From Clostridia bacterium (GTDB lineage Bacteria > Bacillota > Peptococcia > DRI-13 > UBA5745): DNA of 64,000 nt. The stretch covers positions 1 through 64,000 of the forward strand of contig JAHDMJ010000006.1 of the NCBI GenBank assembly GCA_018436095.1, given 5' to 3'. A program made the position numbers and the translations under genes. Positions within the stretch are counted from its first letter, which is position 1, and each line of letters starts with the position of its first letter. Below are positions 17,464 to 26,309 of this stretch, piece by piece. The notes under the pieces were generated by a model. That model worked only from the letters and a program-made list of their open reading frames with translations. It did not search any database and was not told where the DNA came from.

Positions 17464-18390
17464 TTAGGCAAGAGCCCCATCCTTTTGCATCTCATCTAAA
17501 ACCACTTTAGCCATGCGCAGATAATTGGTCCAGGCGGGATACATGGGCCGTTCGCTCATATCTAATTCTTTTTTCTCCGGGCTGGGATCGTCCCACAGGG
17601 GGCCTAAATCCTTGCCTGCAGCATGGGGCAGGCCGGTGAGGTCCAACATATCCTGAGTGGCGCAAACCTTGAGGTTTAAGTTATCCATCTGAGTGCGGTA
17701 GCCAACCAAAAAGGCATGGCGGTCAAAGCCGGGGGGGAAAGGGTCCTCATAGGTGGGGCAATCGTATTTGCTCTGACGGTAATACTGTTTCAGCTCCGGA
17801 TGGACGATTTGCTCCGGTTCATCGGCAAAAATCTCATCGAAGCGGCAACTAATAATTTTTCCGTTTTCCACAACCACCTTGAGCCAACCCGTAAGGCCGT
17901 AGCCATAATCCTCGCTGTAGCTGTAAATGGTTTGCGCAGAGGGCTTATCCAGCTTTTCCTGGAGCTGGGCGGCAATTTTGAGCAGTTTTTTTACGCTGCC
18001 GGAAGCGCTGGCCAGCATGTCAAATTCCCCGGTCAGGCTCTGTCTTTCCATCATCTGGGCTTCCACCAATTCCATACCCATGGTCAGGGTTGCCTTAGCC
18101 TTCTGCATGCGCTCCTTGGTGTATTGCCAGAAACTATAGCTGCTGCGGCGCTTGGAAATGCCTTGATACAGATGATTATAATAGCTTTCAGCAGTGATCT
18201 CGTTGAGTTCGATGAACACCAGCTTGTCGTTGCTTTTGATTACCTCTACGATGCCCAGATGGCCGGGATCGGCGGGAAACTGGCCTTCTACGCCTGTATA
18301 ATAAGGCGGAAACCGCTCTTCGATACAGTAATAATCGCCCTTAATTAACCCTTTAGGGGGCTGTACAGTCCATTGGGGTATGGTTACCAT
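17464..18390 (-). CDS. Two-domain FMN-binding protein, paralogue 2
   Basis: A 308-residue paralogue with ATG after AAGGAGA. The first domain carries HLGIVEVIKSNDKLVFIELNE and the site D-M-L-A-S-A-S-G-S, a weaker match to the flavinylation signature because Gly is Ser. The second domain carries GWLKVVVENGKIISCRFDE and D-L-T-G-L-P. The shared block KYDCPTYEDPFPPGFDRHAFL is also in paralogue 1. No export signal is visible. FMN binding may be covalent or not; the altered site makes this copy the least certain of the three. Confidence 0.72.
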   Translation of the reverse strand: MVTIPQWTVQPPKGLIKGDYYCIEERFPPYYTGVEGQFPADPGHLGIVEVIKSNDKLVFIELNEITAESYYNHLYQGISKRRSSYSFWQYTKERMQKAKATLTMGMELVEAQMMERQSLTGEFDMLASASGSVKKLLKIAAQLQEKLDKPSAQTIYSYSEDYGYGLTGWLKVVVENGKIISCRFDEIFADEPEQIVHPELKQYYRQSKYDCPTYEDPFPPGFDRHAFLVGYRTQMDNLNLKVCATQDMLDLTGLPHAAGKDLGPLWDDPSPEKKELDMSERPMYPAWTNYLRMAKVVLDEMQKDGALA

Positions 18391-18404
18391 GCTCTTTGTC
18401 TCCT

Positions 18405-19397
18405 TTATTTCAGAATACCGTCCTTGACCATTTCGTCATGGAGGACCTTAGCCATACGCAAGTAGTTGTTCCAGACCGGGGAGCGGGGGCGTTCCACGCT
18501 GCGGGCTGTAGCATCGCTGTCAGAAACCAGGGGAGCTTCGTCTTCCCGGGGTTTATCCCAAACCACGCCCATATCCGGGCCATCCACACAGGGCAGGCCG
18601 GCGATGTCGAACATATCCTGGGTCTGGCAGACCTTGGCGTTTAATTGGTCGCTGAGCTCTTTGAAGCAAACCAGCCAGGCATGGCGGTCCCAGCCTGTGG
18701 GGAAGGGATCTTCATAAGTGGAGGACTCGTATTTGCTCTGGCGGTAGAACTGCTTGAGATCATCATAGACGATTTCGGCGGTATGGTCGGCAAAGATTTC
18801 GTCGTAGAAGCAACGGACGATTTTACCGTCTTCCACCACCACCTGGAGCCAGCCGGTAAGGCCATAGCCGAAATTTTCCACATAGCCGTAATATAGCTGC
18901 TTTTTATGGTTGGGGTCCTTGATCTGGGCGTCCACATCCTTGGTGAGGCCGATCATGCTCTTCATGGAAAAAGAGGCGCCGTGGAGCAGGTCAAAATCTC
19001 CGGCCAGGTCCTGCTTTTCCAGAATCTGATCTTCAACATATTTAAAGCCGTTGGCCAGAACTGTGCCGTAGGCTACGCTGCGGCGTTTGTCATGGAAATC
19101 CTGGAAGAACTGAAACTCTGTGCGCCGCTTGCTCAGGCCCTGGAAATGCCGCACATAGTAATTATCCATAGTGTTTTCGTTGAACTCGGCAAAAACGATA
19201 TTGCCATCTTTTACGGCAACATCCAGCATGCCTTTGTGGCCTTTGGCGCCCCAACGGCCGCTATAATACAGCTCGGCGTGGTAATAATCACCTTTGACAA
19301 GCCCTGTATAAGGAGGCTGTGCCGTCCAAGAAATAAGCTCACTTTCATTGTCTTCATGCCAGGGGCCGCAGCCCAGCCAGCGTGTTTTATTTGCCAT
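18405..19397 (-). CDS. Two-domain FMN-binding protein, paralogue 1
   Basis: A 330-residue paralogue. ATG 19397 follows GGAGGG by 10 nt, and the ATG at 19415 is part of that ribosome-binding site. The first domain shows GHKGMLDVAVKDGNIVFAEFNE and the site D-L-L-H-G-A-S-F-S. The second has GWLQVVVEDGKIVRCFYDE and D-I-A-G-L-P. It lies 65 bp after the ABC ATPase gene, and all three paralogues and apbE are on the same strand with short gaps. The proteins probably form a flavin-based electron carrier set, but no reductase with an FAD domain is present in the operon. Confidence 0.74.
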   Translation of the reverse strand: MANKTRWLGCGPWHEDNESELISWTAQPPYTGLVKGDYYHAELYYSGRWGAKGHKGMLDVAVKDGNIVFAEFNENTMDNYYVRHFQGLSKRRTEFQFFQDFHDKRRSVAYGTVLANGFKYVEDQILEKQDLAGDFDLLHGASFSMKSMIGLTKDVDAQIKDPNHKKQLYYGYVENFGYGLTGWLQVVVEDGKIVRCFYDEIFADHTAEIVYDDLKQFYRQSKYESSTYEDPFPTGWDRHAWLVCFKELSDQLNAKVCQTQDMFDIAGLPCVDGPDMGVVWDKPREDEAPLVSDSDATARSVERPRSPVWNNYLRMAKVLHDEMVKDGILK

Positions 19398-19462
19398 AGC
19401 TCGATATCCCTCCATAATTCATTGTTTGGTTCTATTGTTTGGTTTGATTATTCAGCAATTCG

Positions 19463-20446
19463 TTATTCGGCGGCGCCGGCAGCTTCTTCCCGCAGCTCTT
19501 CTGCACGGAAACAGGCGCAAAAATGGTTGCCGCCAAAATCCTGGAGCACCGGATCCTGGCCGGTGCAATAGGGAGCTGCATACAGGCAGCGTTTGGCAAA
19601 GCGGCAGCCCGGCTCCGGGTTGATGGGGCTGGTCAGTTCGCCGGTAAGCTTGACCCGCTGCATCTTGTGATGAGCCCGGGGCTCCGGAATGGCGGAAAGC
19701 AGCGCCTGGGAGTAGGGGTGAAGCGTATTGCGGAACAGCTCGTCGGAATCGGCGGTTTCTACCAATTGCCCCAAATACATAACCGCAATCTTATCGGAAA
19801 AATATTTGACCACAGAAAGGTCATGAGTGATAAATAAATAAGTGAGTCCGAATTCCGCCTGCAAATCCTTGAGCAGGTTCAGCACCTGGGCTTGAATGGA
19901 AACGTCCAGGGAGGAGACGGGCTCGTCGCACATAATAAATTGAGGCGTCAGAGACAGGGCACGGGCAATACCTACCCGTTGCCGGCGGCCGCCATCCAGC
20001 TCATGGGGATAGGAGTTTTCCAAGCGTTGGCTCAAGCCTACCACATCCATCAGCTCCAGAACCCGCTTATCCAGCTCTGCCCTGGAGGAGACTATCTTGT
20101 GGATAATCAAGGGTTCACCGATGATTTCGCTGATGGACATGCGGGGATTGAGGGAAGAAAAGGGATCCTGGAAGATAATCTGCATTTGGCGGCGCATAGA
20201 GTGCATTTGCTGGGCGTCCATCCTGCAGATATCCTGGCCGTTAAAGAGAATCTCGCCGCTGGTGGCGGAATGCAGCCCCAAAATCAGGCGGCCGATGGTG
20301 CTTTTGCCGCAGCCGGATTCGCCCACCAGGCCTAAGGTTTCTCCCTTGCGGATGGAGAAATTGACATCATCCACGGCATGGAGAGTGCCCCGGTTGGTTT
20401 TAAAATATTTTTTCAAATGCTTAACTTCTAAAATATTATCGGCCAC
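19463..20446 (-). CDS. Dpp/Opp-type ABC transporter ATPase, DppF-like
   Basis: A 327-residue ATPase of the peptide/nickel importer class. Walker A is GESGCGKST near residue 43; the signature is LDGGRRQ in place of LSGGQ, a variant I believe occurs in some OppF-type proteins; Walker B is FIMCDEPVSSLD. The C-terminal extension has the cysteine-rich oligopeptide motif (CRFAKRCLYAAPYC). The GTG start overlaps the end of the preceding ATPase gene by 11 bp, and GGAGGTG lies inside that gene. The two ATPases would form a heterodimer. Confidence 0.92.
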   Translation of the reverse strand: MADNILEVKHLKKYFKTNRGTLHAVDDVNFSIRKGETLGLVGESGCGKSTIGRLILGLHSATSGEILFNGQDICRMDAQQMHSMRRQMQIIFQDPFSSLNPRMSISEIIGEPLIIHKIVSSRAELDKRVLELMDVVGLSQRLENSYPHELDGGRRQRVGIARALSLTPQFIMCDEPVSSLDVSIQAQVLNLLKDLQAEFGLTYLFITHDLSVVKYFSDKIAVMYLGQLVETADSDELFRNTLHPYSQALLSAIPEPRAHHKMQRVKLTGELTSPINPEPGCRFAKRCLYAAPYCTGQDPVLQDFGGNHFCACFRAEELREEAAGAAE

Positions 20447-21449
20447 GTTTAATCACCTCCATCAAGGCTTCGTCAGGCAGCTCCCAGCCCAGGGCAAAAC
20501 AACGCAGCTCGTGGGTCTCTTCTCCGGGAATGCGGGTGATACCGGGCTTTTCCTTGTGGCATTCCGCCCGGGCATAAGGGCAGCGGGGGCTAAAGGAGCA
20601 GCCCGCCGGCAGCTCTGTGGGGTCCGGCATCTGTCCATCGATGGGAGTAAGCTTGGTGCTGGACATGCTCAGGGTTGGGATGGAGCCAAAGAGGCCGATG
20701 GTATAAGGGTGGGCAGGATGGTCAAAGACCTCCGGTATAGTACCCTGCTCCACAATCTCTCCGGAATACATGATGGCTACCCGGTCGCAGACCTGGGCTA
20801 CCACACCCAGATCATGGGTGATCAGCAGCATGGAGGTTTGCAGCTTCTCCTTGAGATCGTTCATCAGTTCCAGCACTTGGGCCTGAATGGTCACATCCAA
20901 AGCGGTAGTAGGCTCATCGGCAAGAATAATCCGGGGCGAGCAGGCCACGCTCATGGCGATGACTACACGCTGCTTCATGCCGCCGGAGAATTGATGAGGG
21001 TACTCATCATAGCGTTCTTTGGGAATCCCCACCATCTCCAGCATTTCCCCGGCCTTGCGGCGGGCTTCCTCCTGGGAGCAGCTTTCGTGGAGCCGGATGA
21101 CCTCGGCAATTTGAAAGCCCACGGAGTAAACGGGATTCAAGCTGGTCATAGGATCTTGAAAGATCATGGAGATTTTGTTGCCCCGCACGGAGCGCAGGAG
21201 AGATTTTTTTGTTTTGAGCAGATCTACTCCCTCAAAGAAAATTTCTCCGCCCATAATTTTGCCTGGGGGATCGGCCACCAGCTGCAAAATACTCAGGGCG
21301 GTGGTGGTTTTCCCCGCCCCTGTTTCTCCCACTAGGCCCAGGCTCTCACCCTGGCGCAAGCTTAGGCTCAAGCCGTTTACCGCACGGACGATTTCGCCCT
21401 GGGTGTGGTATTCTACGGTAAGGTTTTTGATTTCCAACAGGTTTTCCAT
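20436..21449 (-). CDS. Dpp/Opp-type ABC transporter ATPase, DppD-like
   Basis: A 337-residue ATPase with Walker A GETGAGKTT, signature FSGGMKQR, Walker B IILADEPTTALD, and the C-terminal oligo_HPY extension PTELPAGCSFSPRCPYARAEC. It pairs with the DppF-like subunit to energise the two permeases. It starts 10 bp after the DppC-like gene. Confidence 0.92.
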   Translation of the reverse strand: MENLLEIKNLTVEYHTQGEIVRAVNGLSLSLRQGESLGLVGETGAGKTTTALSILQLVADPPGKIMGGEIFFEGVDLLKTKKSLLRSVRGNKISMIFQDPMTSLNPVYSVGFQIAEVIRLHESCSQEEARRKAGEMLEMVGIPKERYDEYPHQFSGGMKQRVVIAMSVACSPRIILADEPTTALDVTIQAQVLELMNDLKEKLQTSMLLITHDLGVVAQVCDRVAIMYSGEIVEQGTIPEVFDHPAHPYTIGLFGSIPTLSMSSTKLTPIDGQMPDPTELPAGCSFSPRCPYARAECHKEKPGITRIPGEETHELRCFALGWELPDEALMEVIKRGR

Positions 21450-21459
21450 ATGTATATCC

Positions 21460-22350
21460 TCAGTTCTTAAGCTTGGGGTCCAATGCGTCCCGCAGGCCGT
21501 CGCCCAGCAGGTTCAGGGAAAGAATGGTCAGCATGATAGCGATGCCGGGGAAGGTGCAGACCCACCAGGCAACGCGAATATACTGGCGTCCGTTGCTAAG
21601 CATGGAACCCCATTCAGGTGTAGGGGGCTGAATGCCCAGCCCCAAAAAACTTAGGCTGGCAATGGAGAGCACAGAGCCGGCAATGCACATGGTAGCTTGC
21701 ACGATCATCGGGGCCATGGCATTGGGCAGAATGTGCTTAAATATGATGCGTTTGTCACTGGCGCCAATAGCTTGGGCTGCTTCAATGAATTCCTCGTTGC
21801 GGATGGTGATCACCGAGGAACGGATGATGCGGGCAAAGGGCGGAATATTGGAGACCGCAATAGCGATCAGCAAATTGCGGATGCTGGAGCCCAGTGTGGC
21901 TACGATGGCGATGGCCAGCAGGGTGCTGGGGATGGCCAGAAACATATCCATTATCCGCATGATAACATTATCTGCGGTGCGGCTGCCGTAGCCGGCTATA
22001 GCGCCCAGCAGGCCGCCGATGACGGCGGCGATCAGGATAGTAGCAAAGGCTACGGGCAGGGAAACCCGGGCTCCGAAGACGATGCGGGCCAAAATATCGC
22101 GGCCTACTTCATCAGTGCCCAGCCAGTGCTCGCTGGAAGGAGGGTTGAGACGGATGGAAGCGTTTTGTCTCACCGCCATGGCCTCGTAGTCAAAAAGCAG
22201 GTTGGCAAATACAGCGGCCAGCACAATAATGCTGAGAATCACCAGGCCTGCCACTGCCAGCCGGTTTTGCTTGAGACGTTCCCAAACCATAACGAATTGA
22301 GACTTTTTCTTGCGTCTTTTCACTGTTGTTGTTGTCATGAAATTCACCAT
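21460..22350 (-). CDS. Dpp/Opp-type ABC transporter permease, DppC-like
   Basis: A 296-residue inner-membrane permease with a basic N-terminus, a first membrane helix at about 28-50 and the typical DppC segment DEVGRDILARIVFGARVSL. The EAA loop, EEFIEAAQAIGASDKRIIFKHILP, contacts the ATPases. TAGGAG overlaps the previous stop. The exact start is uncertain: ATG 22350 is only 2 nt from this site and GTG 22347 would be better spaced. Confidence 0.92.
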   Translation of the reverse strand: MVNFMTTTTVKRRKKKSQFVMVWERLKQNRLAVAGLVILSIIVLAAVFANLLFDYEAMAVRQNASIRLNPPSSEHWLGTDEVGRDILARIVFGARVSLPVAFATILIAAVIGGLLGAIAGYGSRTADNVIMRIMDMFLAIPSTLLAIAIVATLGSSIRNLLIAIAVSNIPPFARIIRSSVITIRNEEFIEAAQAIGASDKRIIFKHILPNAMAPMIVQATMCIAGSVLSIASLSFLGLGIQPPTPEWGSMLSNGRQYIRVAWWVCTFPGIAIMLTILSLNLLGDGLRDALDPKLKN

Positions 22351-22355
22351 GGCTC

Positions 22356-23282
22356 CTATTTGTACTGCGCTTTGACCCGGGGGTCAAAAAAGGCATATAA
22401 AATGTCAATAACGAGGTTGATCACCGTGAAGGAGACCGCCATGACCAACACCAGCCCCAGTACCAGCGGCGTATCCTTGAGCTTGATAGCGTCCACCAGC
22501 AGCCGGCCGATGCCCGGCCAGGAAAATACGGTTTCCACCAGCACGGCGCCGCCGAGGGCAAAGCCGAATTGCAGGCCGGCACTGGTGATGATGGGAATCA
22601 TGGCGTTGCGCAGCGCATGGCGGAATACAACCACGCTTTCCCTCAGGCCCTTGGCCCGGGCCGTGCGGATGTAATCTTGCCGGATGATTTCCAGCATGGA
22701 AGACCGGGTCATCCGGGTGATGGTGGCCAGGGAGTTGGCGCTGAGGGTAATAGCCGGCAGAACCAGGGATTTGAAGCCCACGTCTCCGGAGGCAGGGAAA
22801 ATTCCCAGGTTGGCGGCCAGCAGCAGAATCAGCATAATCCCCAGCCAGAAATTAGGCATGGATACGCCCAATAACGCTACCAGCATGGAAGCGTTATCCG
22901 TTAAAGAATATTGCTTGACGGCGGAAACAATACCCAGGGGCATGCCCACCGCAATAGCAAAGAACAGCGCCGCACCGGCCAACCGCACCGTAGCGGGGAA
23001 GCGGGCGAAGATTTCTGTGGTGACCGGGCGTTTGGTGGAATAGGTATTGCCCAGGTCGCCTTGCAGCGCATTAAATATATATTTAGCATAGCGAATGAGG
23101 AAGGGATCATTCAAACCCAACTCTTCAGAAATCTGGTCGTGTGCCTCCTGGGAGTAATTATCTCCCAGGTAGAGCTGGACCGGATCGCCGGGCGTAAGGC
23201 TCATGATGGTGAACACGATGAAGCTGACGCCTAAGAGTACAGGGATGAGCATGAATAGCCGTTTCAGGATAAATTTATACAT
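22356..23282 (-). CDS. Dpp/Opp-type ABC transporter permease, DppB-like
   Basis: A 308-residue permease with the DppB N-terminal motif (FILKRLFMLIPVLLGVSFIVF), a large second segment with TPGDP, and the EAA loop near DYIRTARAKGLRE. It forms the translocation pathway with the DppC-like protein. GGAGA precedes its ATG. Confidence 0.93.
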   Translation of the reverse strand: MYKFILKRLFMLIPVLLGVSFIVFTIMSLTPGDPVQLYLGDNYSQEAHDQISEELGLNDPFLIRYAKYIFNALQGDLGNTYSTKRPVTTEIFARFPATVRLAGAALFFAIAVGMPLGIVSAVKQYSLTDNASMLVALLGVSMPNFWLGIMLILLLAANLGIFPASGDVGFKSLVLPAITLSANSLATITRMTRSSMLEIIRQDYIRTARAKGLRESVVVFRHALRNAMIPIITSAGLQFGFALGGAVLVETVFSWPGIGRLLVDAIKLKDTPLVLGLVLVMAVSFTVINLVIDILYAFFDPRVKAQYK

Positions 23283-23316
23283 GGGCTAATCTCCAGATGT
23301 TTTGGACGGTGGGTGA

Positions 23317-23352
23317 GCGCCTTCCCCCGGACCAAAGCCGAAGGGAAGGCGC
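23317..23352 (-). other. Intercistronic hairpin between binding protein and permease genes
   Basis: GCGCCTTCCC (23317-23326) and GGGAAGGCGC (23343-23352) form a perfect 10-bp stem with a 16-base loop in the 99-bp gap. It has no T-run, so it probably protects the upstream binding-protein message from decay or slows transcription, giving more binding protein than permease. That is the usual arrangement for such importers. Confidence 0.65.
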
Positions 23353-23381
23353 ATAAAAACAAGAGAAATATTCGGGAAGGG

Positions 23382-24938
23382 TTATTCGCCTATATGGGTA
23401 CCGTAGATGTAATGGGTTTTGCCGGGATAGAGCTTAAAGTCATTGACGTCGGCTTGCATACCTACATTGAGGTATTCTACGGCAAGAGGATACAGGGGTA
23501 CGTCTTCAGCCACAATGGCCTGAATCTGCTTATACAGGTCCTTGGCATGCTCGCTATCGGTGGTGGCCAGGGCTTCATCCAGCATTTCGTCGATTTCCGG
23601 CACTACATAGAAGGTACGGTTGCCGGAGGCGCCCAGGGAGTCCTCGGAATACATGGCCCGCAGCATGGAATCGGGATCGATGGAGGTCTTGGACATGAAG
23701 AAGAGCTGATGCTCGCCATTGGAGGTAGCGGAGGTAAAGGTGGCGCCATCCATGGATTTAATCTCCACGGTGATGCCGATCTGCCGCATGGCTTCCTGCA
23801 GGGCTACGGAAGCATCTTTGTAAATCTGGGCGTCCTGAACATAGAGGGTGCAGGAGAAGCCGTTGGGATAACCGGCTTCCGCCAGCAATGCTTTGGCCTT
23901 TTCTACATCGTAATCATAGGTAACCAGGTCCGGAGCATAGCCCATGAGGTAAGGGCTCATCATGGTATTGCGGGCATCCTCTGCATTGCCGTTGAAAGTC
24001 AGGGTGATGAAATCCTGCTTGTTGATGGCATGGGCCATGGCTTGACGAACCTGCTTATTGGAAAGAATGGGATCTTTTACGTTGGCGCCCACATACCAAA
24101 CGGTGCCGGAGGTGGTGGTTGCCATCTTGAGCTTGGGATTTGCTTCTACGGTAGCGAAGTCGGTGGCGGCCAGGTCGTAAGCGATATCCACTTCACCGGT
24201 CTCCAAAGCTACAGTTCTGCTGATGCTCTCAGGAATGGTCTTGAAGACCAGAGTTTTGATGGGAGAGGCGCCTGCCCAGTAATCTTCAAAGGCAGCCAGG
24301 GTGATGTCGCCGCCCAATTCCCAGGAGACGAACTTGAAGGGACCGCAGCCTACGGGAGCGGCGTTGAAATCCGCAGTGCTTTCAGCGGCAGCTTTGGAAA
24401 CGATGGAGGCGGCGTCCAGAGTGAGCCGGTAAAGCAGGACGCTGCAGGGCTCGGAGGTGACGATCTCTACCGTATACTCATCGATGATATTGACTTCGCT
24501 GATGATCAGGTAGTTGTAGTTAACGCCGGAACTGGCGATGCAGCGCTCCAGTGAATACTTGACGTCTTCAGCGGTCATGGTGTTGCCGTCATGGAATTTT
24601 ACGCCCTGGCGCAGGTGGAATACGGTAGTTGTAGCATCCTTAATATCCCAGGATTCGGCCAGGGTAGGCACCAGGTTCATGTCCGCATCCAATTCGACCA
24701 GACGGTCAAAAATCTGGGTAACGACACGGTAGGAGCCGATGGCTGCCTGGATCTGAGGGTCTACATAGGTGGGGGTTTCGGGGATGGCCACAACCAACCT
24801 GTCTCTTACGGCGGCGCCGGCACCCTCCGGTGCGGTTGAGCCTTGGGTGGCTGTGCTGTTCCCGGCGGGGGAGCCGCAACCGGCCATTGCTGATGCAATG
24901 AAAACAACGGTGAGTAGCAAAGCTGCGATTTTTTTCAT
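23382..24938 (-). CDS. Peptide/nickel-type ABC transporter substrate-binding lipoprotein
   Basis: A 518-residue family 5 solute-binding protein. The ATG at 24938 lies 10 nt after GGAGG; the TTG at 24947 is too close. A signal peptide with lipobox AMAGC puts the lipid anchor on Cys21, so the protein is tethered outside the membrane. A Ser/Thr/Gly/Ala linker follows. The family motif is seen as TVFHLRQGVKFHDGNTMTAEDV. Substrates of this family range from di- and oligopeptides to nickel chelates and opines, and sequence alone does not decide. It is the first gene of the operon that ends in apbE. Confidence 0.92.
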   Translation of the reverse strand: MKKIAALLLTVVFIASAMAGCGSPAGNSTATQGSTAPEGAGAAVRDRLVVAIPETPTYVDPQIQAAIGSYRVVTQIFDRLVELDADMNLVPTLAESWDIKDATTTVFHLRQGVKFHDGNTMTAEDVKYSLERCIASSGVNYNYLIISEVNIIDEYTVEIVTSEPCSVLLYRLTLDAASIVSKAAAESTADFNAAPVGCGPFKFVSWELGGDITLAAFEDYWAGASPIKTLVFKTIPESISRTVALETGEVDIAYDLAATDFATVEANPKLKMATTTSGTVWYVGANVKDPILSNKQVRQAMAHAINKQDFITLTFNGNAEDARNTMMSPYLMGYAPDLVTYDYDVEKAKALLAEAGYPNGFSCTLYVQDAQIYKDASVALQEAMRQIGITVEIKSMDGATFTSATSNGEHQLFFMSKTSIDPDSMLRAMYSEDSLGASGNRTFYVVPEIDEMLDEALATTDSEHAKDLYKQIQAIVAEDVPLYPLAVEYLNVGMQADVNDFKLYPGKTHYIYGTHIGE

Positions 24939-24982
24939 TCTAGTCAATCCTCCATTTTTGTAGTTGTTAAAGAAAAAATAAA

Positions 24983-25042
24983 GGGCACCCCAAAATATGG
25001 TTTAATAAAGTCGTTAAACTTAAAACCAGAGAAGGGGGTGCC
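24983..25042 (-). promoter_or_regulatory. Leader hairpin of the importer operon (possible attenuator)
   Basis: GGGCACCCC (24983-24991) and GGGGGTGCC (25034-25042) form the outer stem, and an inner GGTTTAA/TTAAAC pair extends the structure. On the minus strand the outer stem is followed by CTTTATTTTTTC, then the binding-protein Shine-Dalgarno site. A terminator-like leader is therefore possible. Alternatively it is the end of a degraded mobile element; on the plus strand a 7-codon ATG frame (25047-25070) follows it. No other gene is visible in 24939-25271. Confidence 0.45.
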
Positions 25043-25271
25043 ACTTATGAACACCGAGGGACTTAACTAATATTTCAGCATAAATAAAAAATTTGCGACT
25101 ATTCAGGTTCTTGAATTCAGTCCTTTGCTTGTGCTTTCTTATCAACTATTGTATCATAGGAAACGGAACTGTGATATTCCAAATCCAGCTACCGATATGG
25201 GCAATTGCGATAAGTTTCGGAAAAAGTCGAAACCAGTATAGCGGAAAAAGAACCGCTAAAGGGGGGATAAG

Positions 25272-26171
25272 GTGAATATCAAGCACATGGAATATGTTCT
25301 GGAGGTATACCGCTGCGGCTCGATCAATAAAGCCGCCAAAGCCTGCTACATTTCCCAATCCCACCTGAGCAAGATTGTCAAAGACGTTGAAGCTGAGCTG
25401 GGGTTTGAGCTGTTTACCCGTTCTTCCAACGGGCTGGAGCTAAACCGCAACGGCTTGTTTTTTATGGACTCTGTGGAGCATATTGTGGCGGAATTCCAGA
25501 AAATCCGCCGTATTCCCCAAATGATAAACGACAATAGCCACATGCACGTGGTCAGTTCCCCTTCTGCCGTGGTTATGCAAGGCTTTTTGGCCTTCCGCCG
25601 GCCGGAGGCTGCCACCGACCATGGCGCCAGCGATATTTATAAGGAAGCGGGGCTTAATGATATTTTGCAGCAAGTCATTTCCAGAGAGACTCCCCTGGGC
25701 ATTATGCTTATTTTTGAGCGGATGGTGCCTAAATATATCAATATTACGGAGCGTTACGGCCTGAGCCTGGACCTGGTTAAAGAAAAAATGCCCGTTCATC
25801 TCCTGATGAGCCTGCGGCATCCCCTTGCTAAAAAAGAAAAGATTTATGTGGCGGATCTGGAGCGGTATCCTTTTGTACGGGATGCCCAGATCGATTACGA
25901 CGATACCCTGGTGGGGCGGATGAAGCTGAATAATTCCCAGAATTCCCTGATTGTTTCGGACCGGGCCGGCCGTATGGACGCCATTTTGAGCGGTTACTAT
26001 ATTTGCCACACTACGGGTATTTCGTCGGAGGAACAGCAGAGGTTAGGCGTATGTACGCGCCCCATCGAGGATTTCTGCGAATACATCTCCGTCTATAGTC
26101 TCAAATATGCCAACCGCTGCTATTCCGTACGGGAAAGCGAATTCATCAGCCTTTTGAAAAAACAGCTATAG
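25272..26171 (+). CDS. LysR-family transcriptional regulator
   Basis: A 299-residue LysR protein. The winged helix-turn-helix is at residues 1-60 (MEYVLEVYRCGSINKAAKACYISQ is the first part), followed by the linker helix and a ligand-binding domain of about 200 residues. GTG 25272 follows GGGGGGATAAG. It is divergent from the importer/FMN-protein operon and is its most likely regulator, as LysR genes usually control the neighbouring divergent unit. An imperfect GGAA-n8-TTCC dyad lies in the shared region (25165-25180) and is a possible binding site, though weak. The ligand-binding domain is unusual in sequence, and I cannot predict the ligand. Confidence 0.9.
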   Translation: MNIKHMEYVLEVYRCGSINKAAKACYISQSHLSKIVKDVEAELGFELFTRSSNGLELNRNGLFFMDSVEHIVAEFQKIRRIPQMINDNSHMHVVSSPSAVVMQGFLAFRRPEAATDHGASDIYKEAGLNDILQQVISRETPLGIMLIFERMVPKYINITERYGLSLDLVKEKMPVHLLMSLRHPLAKKEKIYVADLERYPFVRDAQIDYDDTLVGRMKLNNSQNSLIVSDRAGRMDAILSGYYICHTTGISSEEQQRLGVCTRPIEDFCEYISVYSLKYANRCYSVRESEFISLLKKQL

Positions 26172-26201
26172 TTCGGTTGCTGTCCGGACAATTTAGCGCA
26201 G

Positions 26202-26258
26202 AAAACCCCGGAGACCTTGACCGTTGGTGCATACCACCTTTCAAGGCCTCCGGGGTTT
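26202..26258. terminator. Bidirectional terminator between LysR and AspT-type genes
   Basis: AAAACCCCGGAG (26202-26213) pairs with CTCCGGGGTTT (26248-26258), and inner arms CCTTGA/TCAAGG extend the stem. A T-rich run follows on the plus strand and an A-run precedes it, so it can serve both convergent genes. Confidence 0.85.
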
Positions 26259-26309
26259 ATTTAATTATGCCTGCCTATTTATTCCCCTCAATGGTTGCCG
26301 GCGTCTTCC

